A DNA stretch of 64,000 nt from Pseudoselenomonas ruminantium (GCF_900142515.1 NZ_FRBC01000010.1:31244-95243); one strand, 5' to 3'. Numbered from the stretch's first letter, positions 53,244 through 63,007 are shown. A program made the numbers and translations. Notes: generated from the letters alone by a model not told the origin.

Positions 53244-54626
53244 TTACAAGCGTCCTGCCAGTTTGTCCAAAAACGCCCTTGCCGTATCTTCTGACACCTG
53301 CGCTTCCTTGTCGTGAGCCTTCACATCTTCCAGCAGCTGGTGAAATTCTGCCTGCTGCTTCTCACCAGCCATAACCCGGATGCCCAGCATATCCGCCTGC
53401 AGTATACGCTGGAATTGCGCCAATTGCGGTTGGCATTCCTGCAAAACATTGGCTGGAAGCTCCTGCTGCAGCTTCACGACAGACTGCTCCAGCTTTTCCA
53501 GTTCTGCCAGCAATTTTTTCCCGGCTGCCTTGTCCGCCCCCTGCCAATAAGCATCCATCAGCTGCCGCGTGGCCAGACCGTCCTCCGGCCCAATCACCGC
53601 CCAACTCACCACCATATGCTGGCTATGTTCGGCAAAAGCCTCCATATCCGGTGCCAGCTTGCCGTATTGCGCCTTGATGGCTTTCTGCCAGGATCTGACC
53701 GCATCGTATTTCGCCGGATTCAGGGCATAATCAGCGCCAGTGGCCAGCGAGATCTTCGAAAGCTCTGCATGTTTCATAGGATTATAGAAGATAGCGGGAA
53801 TAGCGGATTTTACCGGCATCTTCTCGATGGGCCCCAAGGCCAGCTTGCTTTCCAGGTAATCGCTGACGGGATAGTTCCACCAGATGCCCAACTGACGTCC
53901 ATAGAGTTCGTTGGCCCTGGCATAATCCTCATCGGTCAGTCCATCAGGCACCACTTTTTCCCCCGTGTAGAGCACGAGGATATCCTTGTCCAGCGTACTG
54001 GCAAAATCGCGCGTGTACTCTTTTACCTGTCCATCGGCTTCCATATCGAGCCGAAAATATTCCGTGGGCACCGTAATCAAGGGTGATACATCTTTATGTT
54101 TGGCGATGAAGTTCGCATTGAGCCAATTCAGGAACTCGGCCTGTCCCTTGGCGTCTTTGTTCTTGATATCGTCATAGAAGATGGCAAAATCCCGCACGCC
54201 CAGCTCGTACATGGCCGTGAGTTTCTGTTCCATGGCAACCTTATCTGCTTCTCCCTGCGGGCCGTCAAAATGGATATCCAGCCCCGGCGAAATGGCAAAG
54301 ATAAACTTTACCTGCTGTTTTTTCGCTTCAGCTATAAGGGCCTGCATCTCCACCAGCTTATCAGTAGGATAGGGTTCCCGCCATTTGGCCCGATGGTAAG
54401 GATCGTCCTTGGGCGCATAGATATAGGCATTGAGCTTATGCTCATGGCAGAACTTCAGCATATCCAGCCGGTCACCCTGAGACCAGGGCGTGCCATAGAA
54501 CCCCTCCACGATTCCTCGCAGAGGGATGGCTGGAGCACTGGAAGCCGGCAGATTGCCGCCAAGGGAAACGGCCAGCAAAACCACCAGCCCCAGCAGGTAT
54601 TTCCATTTGCCTTGTACGATTCTCAT
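53244..54626 (-). CDS. Secreted GH84-like beta-N-acetylglucosaminidase
   Basis: 460 residues. A signal peptide (about 1-31, KYLLGLVVLLAVSLGG) directs export. The GH84 barrel begins IPLRGIVEGFYGTPWSQGDR and continues KLNAYIYAPKDDPYHRAKWR; the catalytic aspartate pair is D152-D153 in FAIFYDDIKN. GH84 enzymes (NagJ, OGA) cleave terminal beta-GlcNAc using substrate assistance. The C-terminal ~130 residues are helical. Only the catalytic part is present, without the carbohydrate-binding modules of clostridial toxins. It lies 12 bases after the acetyltransferase gene. Confidence 0.9.
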   Translation of the reverse strand: MRIVQGKWKYLLGLVVLLAVSLGGNLPASSAPAIPLRGIVEGFYGTPWSQGDRLDMLKFCHEHKLNAYIYAPKDDPYHRAKWREPYPTDKLVEMQALIAEAKKQQVKFIFAISPGLDIHFDGPQGEADKVAMEQKLTAMYELGVRDFAIFYDDIKNKDAKGQAEFLNWLNANFIAKHKDVSPLITVPTEYFRLDMEADGQVKEYTRDFASTLDKDILVLYTGEKVVPDGLTDEDYARANELYGRQLGIWWNYPVSDYLESKLALGPIEKMPVKSAIPAIFYNPMKHAELSKISLATGADYALNPAKYDAVRSWQKAIKAQYGKLAPDMEAFAEHSQHMVVSWAVIGPEDGLATRQLMDAYWQGADKAAGKKLLAELEKLEQSVVKLQQELPANVLQECQPQLAQFQRILQADMLGIRVMAGEKQQAEFHQLLEDVKAHDKEAQVSEDTARAFLDKLAGRL

Positions 54627-54638
54627 GTTAATGCCTCC

Positions 54639-55793
54639 TTAAAGTTTGAAGATGATCTGTCGCTTATGGAAGAAACTAGCCACGGGCAGCCAGAGCAGCA
54701 CCCAAATCAGCGCCACCGCCAGAATGCTCAGCGGGGCCCCCAGCACGCCCAACAGGGTATGTTCCCAAAGCCAGGGATAGATGGCGGTATCCTGTACCTT
54801 TACATACCAAAGCAGCAACAACACCCTATCCGGTACAATAAAGAAAAACAGCGGATTCGTTCCGAAAAGCCTGCAGGGCGTAAAAAGCCATTCCATAAAG
54901 TCCGGGAACAGGCTCAACGCCATCTGCAACAAGCCCAGCCCCCACATGAAACCACCGCTGGTAAAGAGCACGTACGGTGCCGTCCACAGCTGTTTGCTGA
55001 TGATGTCCATATAGCTCCAGGCACCGCCCAATATCAGCAACAACGTACCGCTGACCAGCAGCATCAGCACCCGTTCAAATATCGGCGCACTTTCCATGGT
55101 CAGCTGCCGCCCAGCCAGCATCCCCCATAGGAAGGAAGCCGTAGCCGCAATCGTGCCATAAAGTCCCTCCGGGTCAAAAGACTTTCCCAGATAACAGTGC
55201 GCCGCCCCTGGGAAAATCCCGTCGATCAGCATGCTGATGTTATTGTCAGGACTGAAGGGATTGGTGGTGTCATAGAGATGAAAACAAGTCGATGACAGGG
55301 CCAGCAGCAACAACGCCATGATGGCAATATGCTTTTCACTGCGTAGCCACCAGGTAATGACCATGCCAAAGAAATACACCAGTCCCAACCGCTGAAGCAC
55401 CCCCATAATGCGGCCATGCTCCATAATATCACGCATCAGAGAACCACCTGCCTCGGGGGAAAACCAATGCTGCAAGAGCAGGGGAAACTGGTTCAGGACA
55501 AGCCCGATCAGGAACAGCAGAGCCGAGCGCTTCAGAATCATGCTGAATTTCTCCCCAAAACTGTCCTCCCGATGTTTGCCAAACCACAGAGAGGCTGACA
55601 CACCCATGATGAAGACAAAGCCCGGAAAGGCTAAATCCGCAATCGTCAGCCCCGCCCAGGGAGCATGCAGCAACAGCGGATAAGCCTGTTCAAAATTGGG
55701 CAGAGAATTGACCAGCAGCATAATCGCTATTGTCAATCCCCGAAAAATATCGATGGCGGCCAAGCGCCGGTTATTCTTGAATTCGATTAACAT
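54639..55793 (-). CDS. HGSNAT-like membrane acetyltransferase
   Basis: 384 residues, about ten membrane segments. The sequence RLAAIDIFRGLTIAIMLLVN and HAPWAGLTIADLAFPGFVF matches the family of human heparan-alpha-glucosaminide N-acetyltransferase, and His43 corresponds to its active-site histidine. The family moves acetyl groups from cytoplasmic acetyl-CoA across the membrane to glucosamine ends. Pairing with a secreted GH84 glucosaminidase downstream suggests a joint role with amino sugars at the cell surface, which is an inference. Confidence 0.85.
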   Translation of the reverse strand: MLIEFKNNRRLAAIDIFRGLTIAIMLLVNSLPNFEQAYPLLLHAPWAGLTIADLAFPGFVFIMGVSASLWFGKHREDSFGEKFSMILKRSALLFLIGLVLNQFPLLLQHWFSPEAGGSLMRDIMEHGRIMGVLQRLGLVYFFGMVITWWLRSEKHIAIMALLLLALSSTCFHLYDTTNPFSPDNNISMLIDGIFPGAAHCYLGKSFDPEGLYGTIAATASFLWGMLAGRQLTMESAPIFERVLMLLVSGTLLLILGGAWSYMDIISKQLWTAPYVLFTSGGFMWGLGLLQMALSLFPDFMEWLFTPCRLFGTNPLFFFIVPDRVLLLLWYVKVQDTAIYPWLWEHTLLGVLGAPLSILAVALIWVLLWLPVASFFHKRQIIFKL

Positions 55794-55898
55794 ATCTGCC
55801 TCTATTCTAAACTAAGCCTTTACACGAAATCTAACCGATCCTGCGCCTTGCAGGCTCGACTCGCTAAGATTTCATAGTCTTAAAAGTACCATCTGCAT

Positions 55899-55928
55899 AA
55901 AAGCAGGGCGGCATAGCCGTCCCTGCTT
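55899..55928 (-). terminator. Terminator after the YnbB-type gene
   Basis: Minus-strand AAGCAGGGACGGCTATGCCGCCCTGCTTTTATG forms a long stem with T-rich end, 53 bases after the stop at 55981. Confidence 0.7.
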
Positions 55929-55980
55929 CTATATCATACCCTATAATCATACTTTTTGTAAAGGGAAGCGATCTTGCGTT

Positions 55981-57225
55981 TTACTTGTCCAAGTCCTCAA
56001 TGGCCTGCGCCGCTCCCATGATGCCGATGACAGCATGTTCAAAGGTCAGACCGCCCTGCAGGTAAACGTTGTAAGGTGCCCGCATAGGACCATCGGCGCT
56101 GAACTCAATGGATGCCCCCTGCACAAAAGTACCTGCCGCCATGATGATCTGGTCCGCATAACCCGGCATATCCCAAGGCTCCGGTGCTGCATAGGAATCT
56201 ACCGGAGAATACTTCTGAATACCACCGCAGAAAGCGATGAGCTTTTCTGCCGTGCCGAGTTCGATGGCCTGGATGATATCGCCGCGCACATCCGTGGGCA
56301 GCGGCAAAGTCTTGTAACCTAAGCGGGCAAACATGCCGGCGGCAAAGATAGCGCCCTTGATGGCCTGAGCCACCACATGCGGTGCCAGGAACAGGCCCTG
56401 GAACAGCAGGCGGTTGTTGGAAAGGCTGGCGCCCAGCTCGTCGCCCATGCCCGGTGCCGTCAGACGGTAGGAAGACAGTTCCACCAAATCATTGCGGCCA
56501 GCGATATAACCACCAGTAGGTGCAATACCGCCACCAGGATTCTTGATGAGGGAACCAGCCATGATGTCAGCGCCTACCTGCGTAGGTTCCAGCGTATCCA
56601 CGAATTCGCCGTAACAGTTATCCACAAAGCAGATGCAGTCCGGCTTGATACGGTGAACTTCCGCGCAGATGGCCTCGATATCCTCGATGGACAGCGGATT
56701 GCGCATGCTATAGCCGCGGGAACGCTGAATCTCCACCATCTTGGTTTTGGAAGTGATGACGTTCTGGATGCCTGCCATATCGACCTTGCCGTCAATCATG
56801 GGCAATTCATTATAGAGCACACCGAATTCCTTGAGCGAACCGGGGCTCGGATTGTCATAGCCAATAACCGTCTGCATGGTGTCGTAGGGCTTGCCCGTCA
56901 GGGATACCAGCTCGTCACCAGGGCGCAGGATGCCGAACAGCACCGTCGCCAAAGCATGGGTGCCAGACACGAACTGCGTGCGCACCAAGGCCCGCTCCGC
57001 GCCAAAGATCTTGGCATAGAGTTCTTCGAGCTTGCCCCGGCCGATATCATCATAGGCATAACCGGAAGTCGTGTTGAAATGGGCATCGGATACCTTGCAC
57101 TCGCGCATGGCATCCAAAACCTTCAGCGTGTTTTCCTCGGCAATGCCGTCCACACGGGCAAAGAGCTCGCGGGACTGCGCCAGCACTTCCTGTTTCAAGT
57201 CAACGATTTTTTGAGAAAAAGCCAA
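55981..57225 (-). CDS. Methionine gamma-lyase-like PLP enzyme (YnbB, formerly aluminium resistance protein)
   Basis: 414 residues. The PLP fold-type I signature is clear: TSGYAYDDIGRGKLEELYA near residue 55, RTQFVSGTHALA, CFVDNCYGEFVD, and the PLP lysine in GSLIKNPGGGIAPTGGYI. The family is annotated as methionine gamma-lyase-like or aluminium resistance; its true substrate is unsettled. The start is TTG 57225 behind AAAGGAG. It follows hflX after five bases, a pairing (hflX-ynbB) well known in Firmicutes. Confidence 0.92.
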   Translation of the reverse strand: MAFSQKIVDLKQEVLAQSRELFARVDGIAEENTLKVLDAMRECKVSDAHFNTTSGYAYDDIGRGKLEELYAKIFGAERALVRTQFVSGTHALATVLFGILRPGDELVSLTGKPYDTMQTVIGYDNPSPGSLKEFGVLYNELPMIDGKVDMAGIQNVITSKTKMVEIQRSRGYSMRNPLSIEDIEAICAEVHRIKPDCICFVDNCYGEFVDTLEPTQVGADIMAGSLIKNPGGGIAPTGGYIAGRNDLVELSSYRLTAPGMGDELGASLSNNRLLFQGLFLAPHVVAQAIKGAIFAAGMFARLGYKTLPLPTDVRGDIIQAIELGTAEKLIAFCGGIQKYSPVDSYAAPEPWDMPGYADQIIMAAGTFVQGASIEFSADGPMRAPYNVYLQGGLTFEHAVIGIMGAAQAIEDLDK

Positions 57226-57230
57226 AACGA

Positions 57231-59030
57231 TTACTCCTTTAGTTCATATTGTACGAAATTATCTTTTTCCGACAGAGGCAGACGCACTTCTACTTTCGTG
57301 CCCGCCTCCTCATAAGCCGTCTCCACCACGGCATTGAGCTTATGCAGCTTCGTGACTGCCGCTCCCTCAGCATAGGGAATCAACAGCGTCATGCGCACCT
57401 GGCTTTCCTGGAAAAAGCCCTCGATGCGCCGCTGCAAGGCATCGAGATTCTCCCCGGTCATGGCCGAGATAAAGACACCGTCACGGCCGCGCAGCAACTG
57501 CTCCCGGATATGGGGATTATCCAGCTGATCCGCCTTGTTGAAGACATAGAGCACGGGCTTGTTATCCGCCTCTAATTCCTTGAGCACCGAAACCACCGCT
57601 TCAATCTGGGCTTCGAGATTCTCATTGCTGCAATCCACCACATGCAGCAGCAGATCTGCCTCCTGCACTTCTTCCAGCGTGGCCCGGAAAGCCTTGACCA
57701 GCGTATGGGGCAGCTTCTGGATGAAGCCAACCGTGTCTGTTAAAAGTATATCCTGCTTTTCCGGCAACTGCAAGTGCCGGGTGGTCGGGTCCAGCGTGGC
57801 AAAGAGCTTATCCTCAGCAAAGACCTCCGAACCGGTCAGCTTATTCAGCAGCGTGGATTTCCCCGCATTGGTATAGCCCACCAGCGCCACCAACGGAATC
57901 TGCGATTCCTTACGTCGCTTGCGGTGCAGGGTGCGGCTTTTCTTCATGCCCTCAATCTGCTCTTCGATGTCGTGTATCTTGCTGTAGATGCGCCGCCGGT
58001 CCACTTCGAGCTTCGTTTCACCGGGCCCACGGGTACCGATGCCACCGCCCAGACGGGAAAGCGCCAGCCCCTGACCGCTGAGACGTGGCAGATTGTAGCG
58101 CAGCTGCGCAAGCTCCACCTGCAGCTTGCCTTCGCGGGAGTGGGCTCTCTGGGCGAAGATATCGAGAATCAGCGCCGTGCGGTCAATGACCTTGACACCG
58201 AGCATGCGTTCTAAATTATGCTGCTGGGATGGCGTGAGTTCATCATCGAGAATCAACAGCGTTGCTTCGAGGTTCTGAATCTCCATGGCCAGGTCATTGA
58301 CCTTGCCCTTGCCCAGGAAGAACGCCGCATCGGGCTTTTCCTTGCGCTGGGTGAACGCAGCCACTACTTTTGCCCCGGCGGTATCGGCCAGCCGTTCCAG
58401 TTCTGCCATGGATTCTTCGATGGGCCAGCTGCTGCCAGGACGCTCCACGCCGGCCAATATTGCCCGTTCTACCTCGTCTTCCGTGGACTTCGTGCTCTGG
58501 GCCGCCAGTTTCTTGTTGACCACGGTCACCAGCATGTTCAGGTTGATCTGCGCGAGCACCTTGTCCTCTGCCGGACCGTACTGCGTCAGCAGCTGCGTGC
58601 CGTCCTCGCTCATCTCCCCGGCAAAGAAGGCCAGGCAGCCGATAATCTTGCCGTCCCTGCGGCCAATGGCCGCCATGCAGTCAAAGCGCAGACGGCGCAA
58701 GGATGACAAATCAGGCGCACTAAGCCGCACATCCCCGCTCGGATGGGTATGGATGCAGCGGATACCCGACAGGCGCAGATCCGAGCGCGTTTTCTGCTTG
58801 AATTCCGGCAGGTCCACCGTCGCCGTATCCCCTAAGGACACCTGTACAACCTTTCCCTGACGGTTCAGATACACCGCAGCTTCCCGGTCCGTATCCTCGG
58901 TGATGGCGAGCATCTCTTCATTCAATTCTCTGGTGGAAATCTGCCCAATCGGCACCTTTAGCTCATAGAGAGCCTTCAATTTCTCCAGCACATAGGTTTT
59001 GATATTGGCTAAATCGCCATTTACTTGCAT
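57231..59030 (-). CDS. hflX: GTPase HflX with N-terminal JAMM-like domain
   Basis: 599 residues, against about 420 for standard HflX. The C-terminal part is a normal HflX: the ND1 domain with [14 protein letters not shown], then the G domain with [16 protein letters not shown] (G1), [11 protein letters not shown] (G3) and NKADQL (G4). HflX splits and rescues ribosomes. The extra ~180 N-terminal residues contain [14 protein letters not shown], an exact JAMM pattern HxH-x7-S-x2-D (H94, H96, S104, D107), with upstream glutamates as possible third residue. This suggests a metal-binding isopeptidase-like or RadC-like domain. Confidence 0.93.
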   Translation of the reverse strand: MQVNGDLANIKTYVLEKLKALYELKVPIGQISTRELNEEMLAITEDTDREAAVYLNRQGKVVQVSLGDTATVDLPEFKQKTRSDLRLSGIRCIHTHPSGDVRLSAPDLSSLRRLRFDCMAAIGRRDGKIIGCLAFFAGEMSEDGTQLLTQYGPAEDKVLAQINLNMLVTVVNKKLAAQSTKSTEDEVERAILAGVERPGSSWPIEESMAELERLADTAGAKVVAAFTQRKEKPDAAFFLGKGKVNDLAMEIQNLEATLLILDDELTPSQQHNLERMLGVKVIDRTALILDIFAQRAHSREGKLQVELAQLRYNLPRLSGQGLALSRLGGGIGTRGPGETKLEVDRRRIYSKIHDIEEQIEGMKKSRTLHRKRRKESQIPLVALVGYTNAGKSTLLNKLTGSEVFAEDKLFATLDPTTRHLQLPEKQDILLTDTVGFIQKLPHTLVKAFRATLEEVQEADLLLHVVDCSNENLEAQIEAVVSVLKELEADNKPVLYVFNKADQLDNPHIREQLLRGRDGVFISAMTGENLDALQRRIEGFFQESQVRMTLLIPYAEGAAVTKLHKLNAVVETAYEEAGTKVEVRLPLSEKDNFVQYELKE

Positions 59031-59043
59031 AGTTTCGCTCCTG

Positions 59044-60045
59044 TCAGCCGCGGTTCACGATATTGCCGATATGTTTGAGCATGATGGAGAGCGTCCCATC
59101 CTCATTGTTATGGAACTCCATGAACTCCGTATTGTCGAAGTACTCGGAGGGAATCGTCAGTTCGATGCCCGTATCCGTCTTGAGCTTATGCTTGCACATC
59201 TTCTTGATGGTCGCTTCCTGATCCATCTTCACAGGTTCCGTGAAGCCAGCTTCCTTGATGGCATTGTCAAAATCCGCCTGCATGGAAGGATTCTCCTTGA
59301 AGATTTCCTTGCCCGCCTCGACCAGATCCAGTTCGTCGGTCGTCTGCATATTTTCTGTCACATAGCTCTTGACCGCCGCTTCCGTGGCCACCTTGTCCTG
59401 CCCATAGGCTTCGGCCACCTTGGCCGCCGTCTTACTGAGGTTCTTGATTGCTTCCTTCGGCGAAGGTGTCAGGCTGCATTCGAGCAGGATTTCCGGGAAC
59501 ACCAGGATGCTGTTGCCATCGATTGTGTACTTTTTCGCCGTGACCGAAACTTCCTTCGTCTCGGCGTCGATAAAGGCAAACTCCTCCATCTTCTGGGACA
59601 GGTTGGGCATGATGGAATAATGGTTGATGATTTCATTCTTGATACCCGCATCCGTCTGATTCACCTGATGGGTGTAGCCGATATGGCTGCTCGCCTTGAA
59701 AATCACAATCTGCCGCCGGTCGTCAATGCGCACATCTGCCACAATCACATCACTGGACGCCATCTCTTCCGCATGGACAAAAGCATCCTCCAATTTCTTG
59801 GCCAATTCCTTGGAAAAGGGCACAAAGCTCATTTCCCCGCTCAGATATTCCTTGACCAGCTGAGCACAATGACTGTCATCATAGAACGTTCCCGGCTTGG
59901 CATCCTGACTGCTCCAGGCTTTTTCGATATGCTTGTGCAGGAATGTCTCAATGCTGTCCTGTACCGTGAGTTCTTCATCCGAATACACCGTCATGCCGGA
60001 GTTGAAATCCAAAATATGCAAGATTGCTTTATCAATTACTATCAT
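59044..60045 (-). CDS. Nucleoid-associated protein (NdpA/YejK-like)
   Basis: 333 residues from ATG 60045, six bases after GAGG. The N-terminus [18 protein letters not shown] and the central [29 protein letters not shown] resemble the 37-kDa nucleoid-associated family, including the shorter clostridial members. No DNA-binding motif can be pinpointed. It begins inside the end of the upstream gene (14-base overlap), so the two are coupled, and it precedes hflX by 13 bases. Confidence 0.75.
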   Translation of the reverse strand: MIVIDKAILHILDFNSGMTVYSDEELTVQDSIETFLHKHIEKAWSSQDAKPGTFYDDSHCAQLVKEYLSGEMSFVPFSKELAKKLEDAFVHAEEMASSDVIVADVRIDDRRQIVIFKASSHIGYTHQVNQTDAGIKNEIINHYSIMPNLSQKMEEFAFIDAETKEVSVTAKKYTIDGNSILVFPEILLECSLTPSPKEAIKNLSKTAAKVAEAYGQDKVATEAAVKSYVTENMQTTDELDLVEAGKEIFKENPSMQADFDNAIKEAGFTEPVKMDQEATIKKMCKHKLKTDTGIELTIPSEYFDNTEFMEFHNNEDGTLSIMLKHIGNIVNRG

Positions 60046-60742
60046 AGTGTACCTCATCCTTCTGTTCTTCCGCCCATTGCCTTACCTGCTGCAAGCGGGC
60101 CGGCATGCGGGTGCGCAGTTTCTCCTCCAGCTCCCGCAGGTCATTCGAGTCAAAATCGTAATTTACATCGGGGATATTCCAGATTCGGGCCTCGGCAAAA
60201 AACTCATCCCGGTAGATATTATAGTAAACCGTAAAACTGCTCTCGAGTGCAAAATTCACATAATCAATGACAATATACGAGCCATTATTGATTTTCACCG
60301 GTTCAGCCGGCTTGATAAAGAGCTCGAAACCCTCATTTTCTACCGGCAGTTCCCTGCCATACTGCCAATCCGGCAGATTCTTGTCCACCACGATGCTGCT
60401 GAGGGTGGCCGGATTGAACTCGGCCATATCCATCAGGAGTTGTTCAAACTGACTATTCAGCAATTCCTCAAACACGGAAAGCTTGCCCGTGATAAACTCA
60501 ATCCGGGCAAATTCAATCAGGCCAATCTTCAGCCGCACCTTGTACTCACGGGTTTCCTCATGAAAGTAAACGATGGCTCTTTTATGCCAATCCTCATTGA
60601 CATAAGCATAGAGGTCATACTTATTCTTGCCAATGACCGTTTCCCGGTGAAGCTTGAAACCGTGCCACTCCTCGGGCAGGTTTTTCATATATTCCCAGCC
60701 AGCCGTCTCCTCTTTTATTTTTGCAATGGTATCTTCCTTCAT
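60032..60742 (-). CDS. Conserved protein of unknown function (236 residues)
   Basis: From ATG 60742 behind AGGAAAGG; an in-frame ATG ten codons upstream has no ribosome site. It is soluble, acidic and rich in aromatic residues (WEYMKNLPEEWHGFKLH, YNIYRDEFFAEARIWNIPD), without a signal peptide. The C-terminal 50 residues are a charged helix (RELEEKLRTRMPARLQQVRQ). It overlaps the nucleoid-associated protein gene and probably works with it. No family recognised. Confidence 0.65.
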   Translation of the reverse strand: MKEDTIAKIKEETAGWEYMKNLPEEWHGFKLHRETVIGKNKYDLYAYVNEDWHKRAIVYFHEETREYKVRLKIGLIEFARIEFITGKLSVFEELLNSQFEQLLMDMAEFNPATLSSIVVDKNLPDWQYGRELPVENEGFELFIKPAEPVKINNGSYIVIDYVNFALESSFTVYYNIYRDEFFAEARIWNIPDVNYDFDSNDLRELEEKLRTRMPARLQQVRQWAEEQKDEVHYDSN

Positions 60743-60773
60743 TAGATGAACCTTTCCTGCAAGAGCATACAAG

Positions 60774-60802
60774 AAAAGCTCCCAGGCAAAGCCTAAGAGC
60801 TT
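60774..60802 (-). terminator. Terminator of tRNA-Lys
   Basis: Minus-strand AAGCTCTTAGGC-TTT-GCCTGGGAGCTT with one internal mismatch pair, followed by TTCTTG. Confidence 0.75.
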
Positions 60803-60813
60803 GTGATTTCAAA

Positions 60814-60889
<76 letters not shown>

Positions 60890-60917
60890 ATGCGCCTTGT
60901 TCTCAAGGACATGTAAT

Positions 60918-60946
60918 ATATTAACACCATCATCCGGCTTCGTCAA
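60918..60946 (-). promoter_or_regulatory. Promoter of tRNA-Lys
   Basis: TTGACG (60946-60941), a 17-base spacer and TAATAT (60923-60918) on the minus strand, 28 bases before the tRNA. Confidence 0.75.
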
Positions 60947-60965
60947 GCACTTTTTGAAAAAAATT

Positions 60966-61523
60966 TCATTTTGCCCGCTCCGCATATTGCAGGCTGGCAA
61001 TTCCCTTCTGTACCTGCCGTTCCGCTTCTTTATCACCGGCATCATAGATAAAGGTGAAAATCCAGCCCAGATTCTTCCGGGCAATCGTCACCACCTCAAT
61101 TTCCACATCCTGTCCGTTCTGCTGGCCGGTAAAATGAAATTTTCGCAGCGGAATATGATTGATGACGGCAGTCTCCTGATGCGTCATGCCCACATTCTCT
61201 ACATCATAATTCCCCATTATCTTCAGGACACGTTTCTGCGGCCCTTCCTGCATATATCTGTCCCGGTCTTCCTGCAGATACAAGCTCTCGCTATGCAGAT
61301 CCACGAACATATCGTCACAGTCAGCCTGACATACCGTATAGCCTTCATCGGACTCGGACAGCGGTTCCAGGCGCACCGGCAGCTCAATCCGCAGTTCCTG
61401 CTTTTCCGAAGCAATGAAACTGCTTGTTTTCCAAAAGCAATCGATATCCTGCAATGCCCCATTCTCACTCAGCAGCCATAAACACCCCATCAAAACAGCA
61501 GCAATAAAATAAAAACGCATCAT
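60966..61523 (-). CDS. Putative lipoprotein of unknown function
   Basis: 185 residues. The N-terminus MMRFYFIAAVLMGCLWLL has a short hydrophobic core and a lipobox LMGC, so it is probably lipid-anchored at Cys14. After a linker, CFWKTSSFIASEKQELRIELP begins a beta-rich domain ending GIASLQY. Its pattern (polar strand, LP, mid-region V-x-M, closing amphipathic helix and SLQ) resembles the lipoprotein at 62419 and the soluble protein at 61553, so the three may share an ancestor. It may be a DcrB/PsbP-like fold; this is unproven. Confidence 0.6.
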   Translation of the reverse strand: MMRFYFIAAVLMGCLWLLSENGALQDIDCFWKTSSFIASEKQELRIELPVRLEPLSESDEGYTVCQADCDDMFVDLHSESLYLQEDRDRYMQEGPQKRVLKIMGNYDVENVGMTHQETAVINHIPLRKFHFTGQQNGQDVEIEVVTIARKNLGWIFTFIYDAGDKEAERQVQKGIASLQYAERAK

Positions 61524-61552
61524 AGAAACAACCCCTCGCAGATTTGATCAGA

Positions 61553-62086
61553 TCATTCAACTATACTGAGATCATGGCAGGAACAAGCGATTTCCTTGGC
61601 CAAAGATTTCAACTTCCGATTGCCATACGAAAAGGAAATCGTCCCCCAGACCATATGCCCGCTGACACCTGTCAGGAACATGCAATTATACATGCGTTCC
61701 AACAAAGCATCATGGATATACTCAAAATATGCTAACTGCTGATAGCGGCCTTCTATGATATCTGCTTCATAAACATATACCCCTGCTGCCATCTTGGGTA
61801 AAATAAACTGACACAGTTCCATCTGTCTGGCCATAATCTCTTCATCCAAAGTATCTTCTGCCTTCATCATGCTGAATGAAAACTGTCCAGCCTCATCCGT
61901 CAGCAGCAGCTGCCCTGGCTGACTCCCCGGCTGATAGATTTCTCGCACAGAATCTGGCATAAGCTCAAAGGATACCGGCAATCTTAACGAGAATCGATCA
62001 TCATAAAACAATCGCTCACAGAAACGATATTCCCTGCCACGAAAAGTAAACTCATAATCTTCATCATAAATGGATAAATCCGTCAT
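61553..62086 (-). CDS. Soluble protein of unknown function, possibly DUF1795/DcrB-like
   Basis: 177 residues from ATG 62086, six bases after AGGAGG. There is no signal peptide. The sequence FSLRLPVSFELMPDSVREIY, then a Met-rich FSFSMMKAEDTLDEEIMARQ and the paired aromatic strands (YQQLAYFEYIHDAL, MVWGTISFSY), recalls the DUF1795 (EagR adaptor) layout of a strand-rich PsbP-like fold. I rate this as weak. It lies between two lipoprotein genes in the accessory patch. Confidence 0.55.
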   Translation of the reverse strand: MTDLSIYDEDYEFTFRGREYRFCERLFYDDRFSLRLPVSFELMPDSVREIYQPGSQPGQLLLTDEAGQFSFSMMKAEDTLDEEIMARQMELCQFILPKMAAGVYVYEADIIEGRYQQLAYFEYIHDALLERMYNCMFLTGVSGHMVWGTISFSYGNRKLKSLAKEIACSCHDLSIVE

Positions 62087-62097
62087 CAGTGGCCTCC

Positions 62098-62422
62098 TCA
62101 TTTCATCTCTGCCCATAATTCATCGTCAAATCGGCAGTTTACGGTCCGTATTTGTTGGAATGTACAATCCCAGGCCTCCACGCCCGGCCAGTCACAATCC
62201 GTAAACGTTACCTTTACAAACGAACACATTTCGAAAAACAAAGGATAAACATCTCCAAAATCCCGCTTGCAGTTCTGCCTGCTGCTCAATGCAATATCGA
62301 TTTATCTCTAATAACAATTCCTCTTCCAGCGGGAAATACCGTTTTTTATAATAATCATTCAATGTAAAATGCTTCCGCTCGTATATCACCCAATGATAAT
62401 GCTTCCATACTCTCTCCCTCAC
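62098..62422 (-). pseudogene. Frameshifted small gene
   Basis: Two overlapping reading frames look like halves of one protein. The first starts at GTG 62422 (overlapping the lipoprotein stop as GTGA) and reads VWKHYHWVIYERKHFTLNDY. The second ends at 62098 and reads DFGDVYPLFFEMCSFVKVTF. A one-base change between about 62192 and 62289 would join them into roughly 107 residues. This is gene decay or a sequencing error. Function unknown. Confidence 0.5.
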
Positions 62423-62991
62423 TGCAATGAAACTGTTGCCATCGATTTTTCTACCAGTTTCTGCATAGCAGTATCATCATTTCTATAAACATATACAATT
62501 GTCCATGATTCTTTTCCCGAATCCATCCCCAAACATTCAATCTTACGCCGACCATTGTCTTCTGCCTGGATTTCAGCATATGTCATTTCTTTCCCATTTA
62601 TTATTCTGGTTTCTATTTTTTGTAAAGCCGGATGCATCTTTTCATAATTAACAAAATCAGCCATAAACGTCTGCAGGTTGAAGTTAATCTTGCTTTTCGC
62701 ATCAAAAAATCTGCAATGATCTACACTAACAAATATATTATCATTTTCATATCTGTGCCATTCCGCATTTCGAACAATATCATCTGACTCAAAATCACCA
62801 TTATCATTCAACTCAAACGGAAGATCCAAGGATAATTTCCGCCCACTATTTTGTGTTATAGTTATAGTTTTCCAGCAATCCTTATTATCATAATTTCCAC
62901 CATGTAATTCCGAGTTTCCAGTACAACCACTTACAGTACCAGTAAAAAATACCAATGCGACGACCAAAAGTTTTTTCCATATTCTCCTCAT
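62419..62991 (-). CDS. Putative lipoprotein of unknown function
   Basis: 190 residues from ATG 62991 behind GAGGAG. MRRIWKKLLVVALVFFTGTV and the lipobox TVSGC mark a lipoprotein anchored at Cys23. The mature part, CWKTITITQNSGRKLSLDLP, is followed by beta-rich sequence and the end MQKLVEKSMATVSLQ. The order of features matches the lipoprotein at 60966. It is AT-richer than the rest of the window, in keeping with acquisition by transfer. Confidence 0.6.
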   Translation of the reverse strand: MRRIWKKLLVVALVFFTGTVSGCTGNSELHGGNYDNKDCWKTITITQNSGRKLSLDLPFELNDNGDFESDDIVRNAEWHRYENDNIFVSVDHCRFFDAKSKINFNLQTFMADFVNYEKMHPALQKIETRIINGKEMTYAEIQAEDNGRRKIECLGMDSGKESWTIVYVYRNDDTAMQKLVEKSMATVSLQ

Positions 62992-63007
62992 ATTAACTAC
63001 CACTCCT

